9,749 nt of DNA, taken from the NCBI GenBank assembly GCA_031272655.1, contig JAISTJ010000176.1, positions 1 through 9,749 on the forward strand, in the 5' to 3' direction. Below the pieces are notes generated by a model, which did not search any database, was not told where the DNA came from, and was given only the letters and a program-made list of their open reading frames with translations. A program made the translations under genes and the position numbers. Position 1 is the stretch's first letter. Each line of letters starts with the position of its first letter. Of this stretch, positions 1 to 6,001 are shown one piece after another. This stretch comes from Tannerella sp. Its GTDB lineage: Bacteria > Bacteroidota > Bacteroidia > Bacteroidales > Tannerellaceae.

Positions 1-2592
1 ATGAATTTAGACAATTTTACAATAAAATCGCAAGAGGCGGTGCAGAAGGCGGCAAGCCTCGTTACCGCTAAAAATCAGCAGGCTATCGAACCTGCTCATT
101 TATTAAAGGGCGTCATTTTGGCAGATGAAAGTATCATTCAGTTTCTCACCCAAAAACTTGGCGTCAATCTCAACAACATCGTCCAAAGCATCGACCGCAA
201 GATAGACGCTATGCCGAAGGTTACGGGCGCAGAGCCGTACCTGAGCCGCGAGGCTAACGCCGTGCTGCAGAAGGCAATAGACTACAGCAGTCGCATGGAC
301 GACCGGTATGTCTCCATTGAGCATATCATTCTGGCGTTGCTGACGGAGAAAAGCGACGTCTCGCAACTCCTCAAGGACGCCGGTATGACCGAAACCGAAC
401 TGCGCAAGGCTATTGACGAACTGCGCAAGGGCAGCAAGGTAACGAGCCAGTCGGCCGAAGATACCTACGGCTCGCTGGGCAAGTATGCCGTCAACCTCAA
501 CGAGCGGGCGCGCTCCGGCAAACTCGACCCCGTCATAGGGCGCGACGACGAGATACGCCGTGTGCTGCAAATCCTCAGCCGCCGCACCAAGAACAACCCT
601 ATCCTGATAGGCGAGCCGGGCGTCGGCAAAACCGCTATCGCAGAGGGGCTTGCGCACCGTATCATTCGCGGAGACGTGCCGGAAAACCTCAAGTCGAAGC
701 AGATATTCTCGCTCGACATGGGCGCACTGATTGCCGGCGCAAAGTATAAGGGCGAGTTTGAAGAGCGCCTCAAAGCCGTTGTTAACGAGGTCATTAAGTC
801 CGACGGCGAAATCATTCTCTTTATTGACGAGATACATACGCTCGTCGGCGCCGGAAAAGGCGAGGGCGCAATGGACGCCGCTAACATCCTCAAACCCGCG
901 CTCGCAAGAGGCGAACTGAGGGCTATCGGCGCTACTACCCTCGACGAATATCAGAAGTATTTCGAGAAAGATAAAGCCTTAGAGCGTCGTTTTCAGATGG
1001 TTATGGTCAACGAACCGGACGAAGCCGATTCCATCTCCATTCTGCGCGGCTTGAAAGAGAAGTACGAAAACCACCACAAGATACGTATCAAGGACGACGC
1101 CATCATCGCCGCCGTTCAACTCTCAACGCGCTATATTACAGACCGTTTCCTGCCAGACAAGGCTATTGACCTCATGGACGAGGCGGCCGCCCGTCTGCGC
1201 CTGCAAGCCGATTCCGTACCCGAATCGCTCGACGAGGTCTCCCGCCGAATAGCACAGTTAGAAATTGAACGCGAGGCTATTAAGCGCGAAAAAGATACCG
1301 AAAAACTTGAAACGCTTAACAAAGAAATAGCCGACCTGCGCGAAGACGAGAAACATCAGAAAGCCAAGTGGCAAAGCGAGAAGGAACAAATCAATCTTAT
1401 TCAGCAGAACAAGATAGACATTGAGAATCTGAAGTTTGAAGCCGACAAAGCCGAGCGCGAGGGCGACTACGGCAAGGTGGCGGAAATTCGCTACGGCAAA
1501 CTGAAAGAAAAGGAGAACGAGATAGCTGCCATACAGCAACGCCTGCGCGAGATGCAGGGCGGAGAGGCTATGATTAAGGAAGAGGTTGACAGCGAGGATA
1601 TTGCAGATGTCGTCTCGCGCTGGACGGGCATTCCCGTAAGTAAAATGCTTCAAAGCGAGAAAGATAAACTGCTGCACCTCGAAGACGAACTCCATAAACG
1701 GGTGATAGGGCAGGACGAGGCTATCACGGCTATCGCCGACGCTGTGCGCCGTAGCCGCGCCGGTCTGCAAGACCCCAAACGTCCTATCGGCTCGTTCATC
1801 TTCCTCGGTACTACCGGCGTGGGCAAGACCGAACTCGCTAAGGCGCTCGCAGAGTACCTCTTCGACGACGAGAACATGATGACCCGCATCGATATGAGCG
1901 AATATCAGGAGAAGTTCAGCGCCAGCCGCCTCGTAGGAGCGCCTCCCGGATACGTCGGCTACGACGAGGGCGGACAACTGACCGAAGCCATACGACGCAA
2001 ACCCTACTCGGTAGTTCTCTTCGACGAGATAGAAAAGGCGCACCCCGACGTGTTCAACATTCTGCTGCAAGTGCTCGACGACGGACGACTGACCGATAAC
2101 AAAGGCCGCACCGTCAACTTCAAAAACACTATCATCATTATGACCAGCAACATGGGCTCGTCCCTGATACGCGAAAACTTTGAGAATCTTACGGCATCCA
2201 ACCGCGAACAGGTGATAGCCGAAACAAGAAGCCAAGTGCTTGATATGCTGAAGAAAACGATTCGTCCCGAGTTCCTCAACCGTATTGACGAAATCATCAT
2301 GTTCACCCCGCTCAACGAGGATGAAATCCATCAGATAGTAAACTTGCAACTCGGCACAATGCAGAGGATGTTGGAAAAGAACGGCATCAGGATAGAATTT
2401 ACGCCTGCCGCTGTTAATTATTTGGCGAACAAGGGCTACGACCCGCAGTTCGGCGCCCGCCCCGTCAAGCGAGTAATACAAGACCTCGTACTCAACGAAC
2501 TGTCGAAGAAAATCCTCGCCTCCGAAATCGACCGCGACAAACCGGTCATAGTGGATAAATCCGACAGCGGGCTTGTTTTCAGGGAAGAGTAA
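1..2592 (+). CDS. clpB: ATP-dependent disaggregase ClpB (Hsp100)
   Basis: Cytoplasmic AAA+ chaperone that threads aggregated proteins through a hexameric pore, working with DnaK/DnaJ/GrpE. The 863-residue length is normal for ClpB. The order is: Clp N-domain (about 1-145), first ATPase (Walker A GEPGVGKT at 204-211, Lys210; Walker B Asp276-Glu277; pore-loop Tyr249 in KYKG; arginine-finger pair Arg329/330), a charged coiled-coil middle domain (about 400-535), second ATPase (Walker A GTTGVGKT at 603-610, Lys609; Walker B Asp675-Glu676; pore loop GYVG with Tyr651; Arg761), and a C-terminal small domain. The middle domain separates ClpB from ClpA, and no ClpP-binding IGF/IGL loop was seen. The ATG is base 1, so promoter and leader are outside the window, but the N-terminus matches Bacteroidales ClpB. 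All key residues are intact. No terminator is visible in the 90 bp after the stop. Confidence 0.98.
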   Translation: MNLDNFTIKSQEAVQKAASLVTAKNQQAIEPAHLLKGVILADESIIQFLTQKLGVNLNNIVQSIDRKIDAMPKVTGAEPYLSREANAVLQKAIDYSSRMDDRYVSIEHIILALLTEKSDVSQLLKDAGMTETELRKAIDELRKGSKVTSQSAEDTYGSLGKYAVNLNERARSGKLDPVIGRDDEIRRVLQILSRRTKNNPILIGEPGVGKTAIAEGLAHRIIRGDVPENLKSKQIFSLDMGALIAGAKYKGEFEERLKAVVNEVIKSDGEIILFIDEIHTLVGAGKGEGAMDAANILKPALARGELRAIGATTLDEYQKYFEKDKALERRFQMVMVNEPDEADSISILRGLKEKYENHHKIRIKDDAIIAAVQLSTRYITDRFLPDKAIDLMDEAAARLRLQADSVPESLDEVSRRIAQLEIEREAIKREKDTEKLETLNKEIADLREDEKHQKAKWQSEKEQINLIQQNKIDIENLKFEADKAEREGDYGKVAEIRYGKLKEKENEIAAIQQRLREMQGGEAMIKEEVDSEDIADVVSRWTGIPVSKMLQSEKDKLLHLEDELHKRVIGQDEAITAIADAVRRSRAGLQDPKRPIGSFIFLGTTGVGKTELAKALAEYLFDDENMMTRIDMSEYQEKFSASRLVGAPPGYVGYDEGGQLTEAIRRKPYSVVLFDEIEKAHPDVFNILLQVLDDGRLTDNKGRTVNFKNTIIIMTSNMGSSLIRENFENLTASNREQVIAETRSQVLDMLKKTIRPEFLNRIDEIIMFTPLNEDEIHQIVNLQLGTMQRMLEKNGIRIEFTPAAVNYLANKGYDPQFGARPVKRVIQDLVLNELSKKILASEIDRDKPVIVDKSDSGLVFREE

Positions 2593-2682
2593 TCATGAGG
2601 CGTGGCATTATTTTCAATGACGAAACAATAAAACCGAACTTTTGCCGTTATTGACCATGTACATTAATATATAATATACATA

Positions 2683-3504
2683 ATGCTAAACGCCTCAATA
2701 GTACTGTACAGGCATAAGCCGGACACACTCAAGGATTTGGTTGATGTTTTGACACAAGCGCAAAATGTCAGCCAAATCTTTTTGATTGATAACTCTCCGG
2801 TTAATAATCTTATTTTCAGCGATATACAAAAAACCAAATACATTCACAACCCTAAAAACCTTGGATATGGCAAAGCGCATAATATAGCAATCCGCGAGAC
2901 CATAAAGCAAGGTATTGAATATCATTTAGTTGTAAATCCGGACGTAATATTTAAGCCCGAAATCCTACCTCAAATCGAGACATATATGTCTGAACATCAG
3001 GATGTTGGGTTGTTATCGCCTAAGATGTTTTCTCCGGAAGGTGAGCTGCAATACCAGTGCAAACTCCTCCCGTCCCCATCCGATTTGATTTTCAGACGCT
3101 TTCTTCCGTCAAAATGGACGCAAAAAAGGCAATACTGCTACGAGATGCGGGCATCCGGCTACGACCACATCATGGAAGCCCCTTATTTACAGGGCAGTTT
3201 CATGTTCCTCCGAACGGAAACCCTTATGGAAACAGGGCTTTTCGACGAACGATTCTTCTTGTACCCCGAAGACATTGACCTCACGAGGCGCATCCACCAA
3301 AAATACAAAACAATCTTCTTCCCTGAAGCCCAGATTGTGCATAAGCACGAAAGAGCTTCTTATAAAAGCCTGAAAATGTTGATTATACATACAAGAGAAA
3401 TGATAAAGTACTTCAACAAATGGGGCTGGTTTTGCGATCAAAATAGAATAGTGATAAATAATAACATTAAAACTGATATGGAAAGAGACATAAAAACTAT
3501 CTAA
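2683..3504 (+). CDS. family 2 glycosyltransferase (rhamnosyltransferase-like)
   Basis: Probable nucleotide-sugar-dependent glycosyltransferase with a GT-A fold, cytoplasmic or membrane-associated, adding a sugar to a surface polysaccharide or lipid-linked precursor. The 273 residues begin with a GT2 strand and IDNSP (35-39), followed by NPKNLGYGKAHN (56-67) and the NPD variant of the metal-binding DxD motif (85-87). After these come QGSFMFLR (170-177) and FFLYPEDIDL (191-200), whose Glu196-Asp197 supplies the likely catalytic base. This set is typical of WbbL/RfbF-like rhamnosyltransferases, but donor and acceptor cannot be read from sequence. No membrane span is seen. The ATG follows an AT-rich stretch without a clear Shine-Dalgarno site. 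The nearest promoter-like match (AACTTTTG, 2637-2644) is imperfect. The gene is visibly more AT-rich than clpB and stands alone rather than in a glycan cluster, so horizontal origin is possible. Only weak AT-rich hairpins (3512-3524 and 3532-3549) follow the stop. Confidence 0.88.
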   Translation: MLNASIVLYRHKPDTLKDLVDVLTQAQNVSQIFLIDNSPVNNLIFSDIQKTKYIHNPKNLGYGKAHNIAIRETIKQGIEYHLVVNPDVIFKPEILPQIETYMSEHQDVGLLSPKMFSPEGELQYQCKLLPSPSDLIFRRFLPSKWTQKRQYCYEMRASGYDHIMEAPYLQGSFMFLRTETLMETGLFDERFFLYPEDIDLTRRIHQKYKTIFFPEAQIVHKHERASYKSLKMLIIHTREMIKYFNKWGWFCDQNRIVINNNIKTDMERDIKTI

Positions 3505-3558
3505 TATTTTAGCAAATAAATTGCAATATACGTTAAAATTTTATTTAACAATCCTTTA

Positions 3559-3572
3559 TTGACATACATCAA
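3559..3572. promoter_or_regulatory. FNR-like palindrome TTGAC-N4-ATCAA
   Basis: The sequence TTGACATACATCAA matches the FNR consensus TTGAT-N4-ATCAA at 9 of 10 defined positions. It directly abuts the -33 TTTG (3573-3576) of the promoter that follows, with its centre about 43 bp upstream of the predicted start. That is close to the -41.5 position used by class II Crp/Fnr activators. The adjacent regulator at 3969-4541 carries an FNR-type recognition helix, so it is the obvious candidate binder. Binding is inferred; such 10-letter matches also occur by chance in AT-rich DNA. Confidence 0.45.
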
Positions 3573-3602
3573 TTTGTACGTGCAAAAATCGTTGTATCTT
3601 TG
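3573..3602 (+). promoter_or_regulatory. Bacteroidetes-type promoter for the predicted small RNA
   Basis: TTTG (3573-3576), an 18-bp spacer and TATCTTTG (3595-3602) match the Bacteroidetes primary sigma promoter (TTTG, about 19 bp, TAnnTTTG). Transcription would start near 3609. An imperfect palindrome, TTTGTACGTGCAAA (3573-3586, 12 of 14 symmetric), overlaps the -33 box and could be a second operator. No substantial plus-strand gene follows, so the promoter appears to serve the RNA described next. Confidence 0.7.
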
Positions 3603-3608
3603 CACCCG

Positions 3609-3848
3609 TAATGAAAGAAACGACATCAACAAAATGGTTGACGTTAGCGAACGAAACATGTTATGTCGTAATATAATTAAATAAAATTAACAACAATACA
3701 CATTAGATAACTGTTTAGCATTATTCAGGAAAGATTCTCGCCGTCAAAAAATTGCGAGCCATAAGGATACTGATTATAAGACAAATCCAATTCCTACATA
3801 CGATATAATCGGAATTCCTTACGGTACTGACGGCGGGAATCTTTTTTT
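3609..3848 (+). ncRNA. predicted structured small RNA, family unknown
   Basis: A transcript of about 240 nt is bounded by a good promoter and an intrinsic terminator. Its 5' part can form a three-way junction: outer stem ACGACAT/ATGTCGT (3620-3626 with 3663-3669), hairpin CAAC/GTTG (3627-3630 with 3637-3640) and hairpin CGTT/AACG (3642-3645 with 3650-3653). An A/T-rich linker follows (about 3670-3729). The 3' part is one long rod: a 17-bp outer stem (3730-3746 with 3828-3844, one G-U), an asymmetric bulge (3747-3758 against 3825-3827), then an inner helix (3759-3777 with 3805-3824, with an A-C mismatch, a bulge and a small internal loop) and an apical loop at 3778-3804. The rod with a bulge recalls 6S RNA, including the Bacteroidetes 6S-Flavo type, but I cannot confirm that. 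I saw no tmRNA, RNase P or SRP signature. A 21-codon reading frame at 3611-3676 lies inside it. The 5' end is predicted, not measured. Confidence 0.5.
3730..3848 (+). terminator. intrinsic terminator closing the small RNA
   Basis: AAAGATTCTCGCCGTCA (3730-3746) pairs with TGACGGCGGGAATCTTT (3828-3844) over 17 positions with one G-U pair. A run of seven T follows C3841 (3842-3848). The GC-rich core and T run are terminator-like, but the loop of about 80 nt is much larger than usual and itself folds, so the stem is probably part of the RNA's structure as well. On the minus strand the stem is followed only by CTTTCC, so it would be a weak terminator for the regulator gene. Confidence 0.6.
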
Positions 3849-3907
3849 ATTAAAACGAAAACCAAACCAAACCCCAACCCGAAACCCCGAAACTTCAAAC
3901 CAAAAAA

Positions 3908-3963
3908 CCTGAAACCTGAAACCTCAAACAAAAACCCTGAAACCTGAAACCTCAAACAAAAAC
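3908..3963. repeat. perfect 28-bp tandem duplication built from heptanucleotides
   Basis: Bases 3908-3935 and 3936-3963 are identical. Each copy is four 7-mers: CCTGAAA twice, then CCTCAAA, then CAAAAAC. Degenerate relatives (CCCGAAA, CTTCAAA) extend upstream to about 3875, so the whole 3851-3966 stretch is nearly G-free on the plus strand. The array starts 5 bp beyond the stop codon of the regulator gene and lies between that gene and the small-RNA terminator. Similar TTTCAGG-type repeats occur between genes in other Bacteroidetes. It may affect transcript ends or be simple slippage; no function is shown. Confidence 0.85.
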
Positions 3964-3968
3964 CCCGT

Positions 3969-4541
3969 TCACCGATTAAGCTCACTCCGCAAACGGCTAA
4001 GACTTTCCGGCGTGATACCCAGAAACGACGCTATCATATAAAGCGGCACCCTGTTGAGCAGGTGGGGATAAGTTTCAAGGAAATCGAGATAAAGCTCTTC
4101 TGCTGTGGCGCTTAGCAGCATATTGACGCGATGCTGCATTAACATTATATGCCTTTGGAGAAGCAAAGTGATTTTCTCGGCTGTATCGGGGTACATCCTT
4201 ATAATATCTTCAATAAACCCTTTCTGGATGAAGACTACCTCCGAATCCTCGATAGCCTGTATATAAAAAGCCGACGGCTCGTGCAGGTACGTGCTCCGGC
4301 GATCGGCAATAAGCCACAACTCGGGCGCAAACTGAATGATATGCTCTTTGCCGCTCTCGCTGATTGAATACATCCTCAATACGCCTTTTTCAACAAAATA
4401 AGTGCAACCGCTTATACTTCCCGCGGAAACTATAAACTCGTTCTTCTCAACAGTTCGGTACGAAATCCTGTCGCTAATGATGCCAAGATCTTCAAGGGGC
4501 ATCTTCAGATTGTCCATTAAGAAATTCTTAAAAACTTCCAT
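3969..4541 (-). CDS. Crp/Fnr-family transcriptional regulator
   Basis: Predicted cytoplasmic dimeric DNA-binding regulator of 190 residues. An N-terminal cyclic-nucleotide-binding-like beta barrel (about 20-110) is followed by a dimerisation helix (about 115-145) and a C-terminal helix-turn-helix (about 165-188). The recognition helix TPESLSRLRSEL contains Glu179-x-x-Ser182-Arg183, the same spacing as FNR Glu209, Ser212 and Arg213, which suggests a TTGAT-like target. There is only one cysteine (Cys46), so it is not an iron-sulfur FNR. Where CRP has the cAMP-binding Arg-Ser, this protein has EPSAF, so cAMP is unlikely to be its ligand; the signal is unknown. The short form is common among Bacteroidetes Crp-like proteins. 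The ATG at 4541 lies about 20 bp below a well-matched promoter. The gene is 82 bp downstream of the porin on the same strand, so read-through from it is possible. Confidence 0.88.
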   Translation of the reverse strand: MEVFKNFLMDNLKMPLEDLGIISDRISYRTVEKNEFIVSAGSISGCTYFVEKGVLRMYSISESGKEHIIQFAPELWLIADRRSTYLHEPSAFYIQAIEDSEVVFIQKGFIEDIIRMYPDTAEKITLLLQRHIMLMQHRVNMLLSATAEELYLDFLETYPHLLNRVPLYMIASFLGITPESLSRLRSELNR

Positions 4542-4565
4542 AGCAGAATATTTGATAAACCGCTA

Positions 4566-4597
4566 CAAAAATATTCACTTTAACTTAAAAAAACAAA
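4566..4597 (-). promoter_or_regulatory. promoter of the Crp/Fnr-family gene
   Basis: Read on the minus strand, TTTG (4597-4594), a 20-bp spacer and TATTTTTG (4573-4566) match the Bacteroidetes consensus. The predicted start is near 4560, giving a leader of about 20 nt before the ATG at 4541. It lies in the 82-bp gap after the porin stop codon, so the regulator can be expressed independently of the porin. No FNR-like site is visible here, so autoregulation is not suggested. Confidence 0.6.
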
Positions 4598-4623
4598 CTT
4601 TTACCCGTTTTTCTTTAAAAAAT

Positions 4624-5895
4624 TTAGAAATAATACATGAACACAGCCTCTATTCTGTGGTTCGTAACATCGTGAGTATCTTTGCTTTTGCCATCTTCAA
4701 TGTCGGTTTTTCCGTACCATGCGGTTGAATTTGTATATTCAGCGCCAAGCTTCCAGTGAGGCAAATTATACGACAGACAGAAGTTCAGCGTAAGCAGTTT
4801 GTCAATGTCCAAACCCGTGCCGTAAAGCTTGCCGGCGCTTTCAAGTTTCTCGCTCACGCCAAGGTTTTTAGTGAAACCGGCAAACAGACTCCCTTGATAT
4901 TCCTTGCCGATCACCACGTTGAGCCATGACGTGGAATGTCTGAACGGCGTGTATTCCTGCTTGCCGGTGCGTGGATCTGTAGCGGTTACTCCAAATCCGC
5001 CTAACATTGTGTTATGTGTCTGATTTTCAGCGATTAATGTCTTTCCGGAAATCTGGAATATATTGTAGGTGTATTTTGTGTGAAGTTCGTACGAAAACGA
5101 CGTAATGCGCTCATTCACACGATAAACGCCGCTGTTGGCAGTCGCTTCCGTGCGCGGCTTCAAAGAAATCATGTCGGCGCCACCGCCGAAGAGGAAGTTG
5201 CCGTTCTTGTAGTCCGCTCCGAGATACAACTCCGGCAACACGCCGTTCTTGGTGTAATTCTCCGTTTTGCCCGCTGGACCGGTCGAGAGGTAAACCAACT
5301 GGTACAGGGCGCTTGCCGTTAGTTTGAAATGCTTGGTGGCATGTTGAAAGTTGAGCTGCGGACTGCGGTTGAACGGCTGAAAAGGCGAACCGGTGGACAG
5401 GTTGAGCATATTGGGCATCACCTCGCCAAACATCGGATGCCACGCCTGACCCAATAGCAACGACGACCCTTTATCCCATGCTAACTTCAGGTATATCTGC
5501 CTGATTCTCAGCATAAAATTAATATTGTTAGTGCCGCCGAAGTCGGTCTCAATCTTTGCCGAAACCTTGGCTGCACCGACGTCTGGCCCTTTCATGTCTA
5601 ACCCGAGCCGCGTAGCAAAAGTGTAGAAACTGCCGTTGGAATAAGCGTTCAGGTCTTTTCCGTCGGCATCCGGCAAAACATCTTTCGGATACAGATAAAA
5701 CAGCCCGTCAACGCCTTCTACGTTACTGCGGCTGTTGCAATACAACTCGCCGCGCACAAATCCGTATATACTGTACTCATACCCCGATTTCTGGGCTTTA
5801 ACAGAATAAATGATTGATAAACAGAGTGTTAAAACAAAAAATCCCTTGCTCACTACAAGCTGTCGGGTCATGGAAACAATTTTTAACTTCTTCAT
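4624..5895 (-). CDS. outer-membrane beta-barrel porin, DcaP-like
   Basis: Predicted outer-membrane diffusion channel of 423 residues; its substrate is unknown. A signal peptide has basic Lys/Arg residues, then a hydrophobic core (about 18-32) and a likely cut after Ala34 (VKA/Q). The mature protein is made of alternating amphipathic strands with many Tyr, Gly and Asn residues and ends in MYYF, whose terminal aromatic is typical of barrels inserted by BamA. The segment LRIRQIYLKLAWDKGSSLLL plus GQAW resembles DcaP-type porins, but the family call is tentative. An in-frame TTG at 5913 could extend the protein by six residues. I chose ATG 5895 because the predicted transcription start (about 5918) barely clears the TTG. 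A further ATG at 5871 would also keep a signal peptide. The gene is divergent from the exported protease and upstream of the regulator, but neither arrangement identifies its substrate. Confidence 0.75.
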   Translation of the reverse strand: MKKLKIVSMTRQLVVSKGFFVLTLCLSIIYSVKAQKSGYEYSIYGFVRGELYCNSRSNVEGVDGLFYLYPKDVLPDADGKDLNAYSNGSFYTFATRLGLDMKGPDVGAAKVSAKIETDFGGTNNINFMLRIRQIYLKLAWDKGSSLLLGQAWHPMFGEVMPNMLNLSTGSPFQPFNRSPQLNFQHATKHFKLTASALYQLVYLSTGPAGKTENYTKNGVLPELYLGADYKNGNFLFGGGADMISLKPRTEATANSGVYRVNERITSFSYELHTKYTYNIFQISGKTLIAENQTHNTMLGGFGVTATDPRTGKQEYTPFRHSTSWLNVVIGKEYQGSLFAGFTKNLGVSEKLESAGKLYGTGLDIDKLLTLNFCLSYNLPHWKLGAEYTNSTAWYGKTDIEDGKSKDTHDVTNHRIEAVFMYYF

Positions 5896-5918
5896 TTTTA
5901 TTAAAATCAACAAAATAA

Positions 5919-5951
5919 TTGCCGCAAAATTAAGTTCTTTTTGTATATTTG
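5919..5951 (+). promoter_or_regulatory. promoter of the secreted protease gene
   Basis: TATATTTG (5944-5951) is a perfect -7 match. The best upstream element is TTG at 5919-5921 with a long 22-bp spacer, so the -33 is weak and activation by a protein is possible. The start would be near 5958, leaving a leader of about 44 nt. Two palindromes lie at the site: ATTTGCAAAT (5947-5956), spanning the junction with the porin -33 box, and TTCGCGAA (5960-5967) in the early transcribed region. Confidence 0.55.
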
Positions 5952-5955
5952 CAAA
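5925..5955 (-). promoter_or_regulatory. porin promoter
   Basis: On the minus strand, TTTG (5955-5952), a 19-bp spacer and TAATTTTG (5932-5925) are a close Bacteroidetes promoter match. Transcription would begin near 5918, about 23 nt before ATG 5895. The -33 box directly touches the -7 box of the divergent protease promoter (5944-5951). Confidence 0.65.
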
Positions 5956-6001
5956 TTATTTCGCGAAGAAAAAGTAAAATTTTTTTAAGGCTAACAGTTT
6001 T

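Noticed and set aside
1258..2481. 407-codon open frame antisense to clpB (also a 244-codon one at 103-837)
   Set aside because: Both lie wholly against a highly conserved gene with intact catalytic motifs. They show no recognisable domain or promoter and are explained by the codon bias of clpB.
2637..2644. AACTTTTG as a glycosyltransferase promoter
   Set aside because: The first -7 base is wrong and no TTTG lies at a suitable distance upstream. It was not annotated.
2651..2667. TTGACCATGTACATTAA upstream of the glycosyltransferase as a second FNR-like site
   Set aside because: Only the left half fits. With the required 4-bp spacing the right half does not match ATCAA.
3505..3968. CRISPR array or tRNA/tmRNA/RNase P gene in the gene-poor region
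   Set aside because: The repeats are direct 28-bp blocks without spacers. No tRNA cloverleaf with CCA end, tmRNA tag frame or RNase P conserved core could be found.
3794..3985. 63-codon minus-strand frame with FQVSGF-like periodicity
   Set aside because: The apparent peptide repeat is only the translation of the heptanucleotide array. It also overlaps the small-RNA terminator and the end of the regulator gene.
5111..5443. 110-codon minus-strand frame within the porin, and an 80-codon plus-strand frame at 5080-5322
   Set aside because: Both are contained in the porin gene, whose signal peptide, strand pattern and terminal aromatic residue support the main frame.
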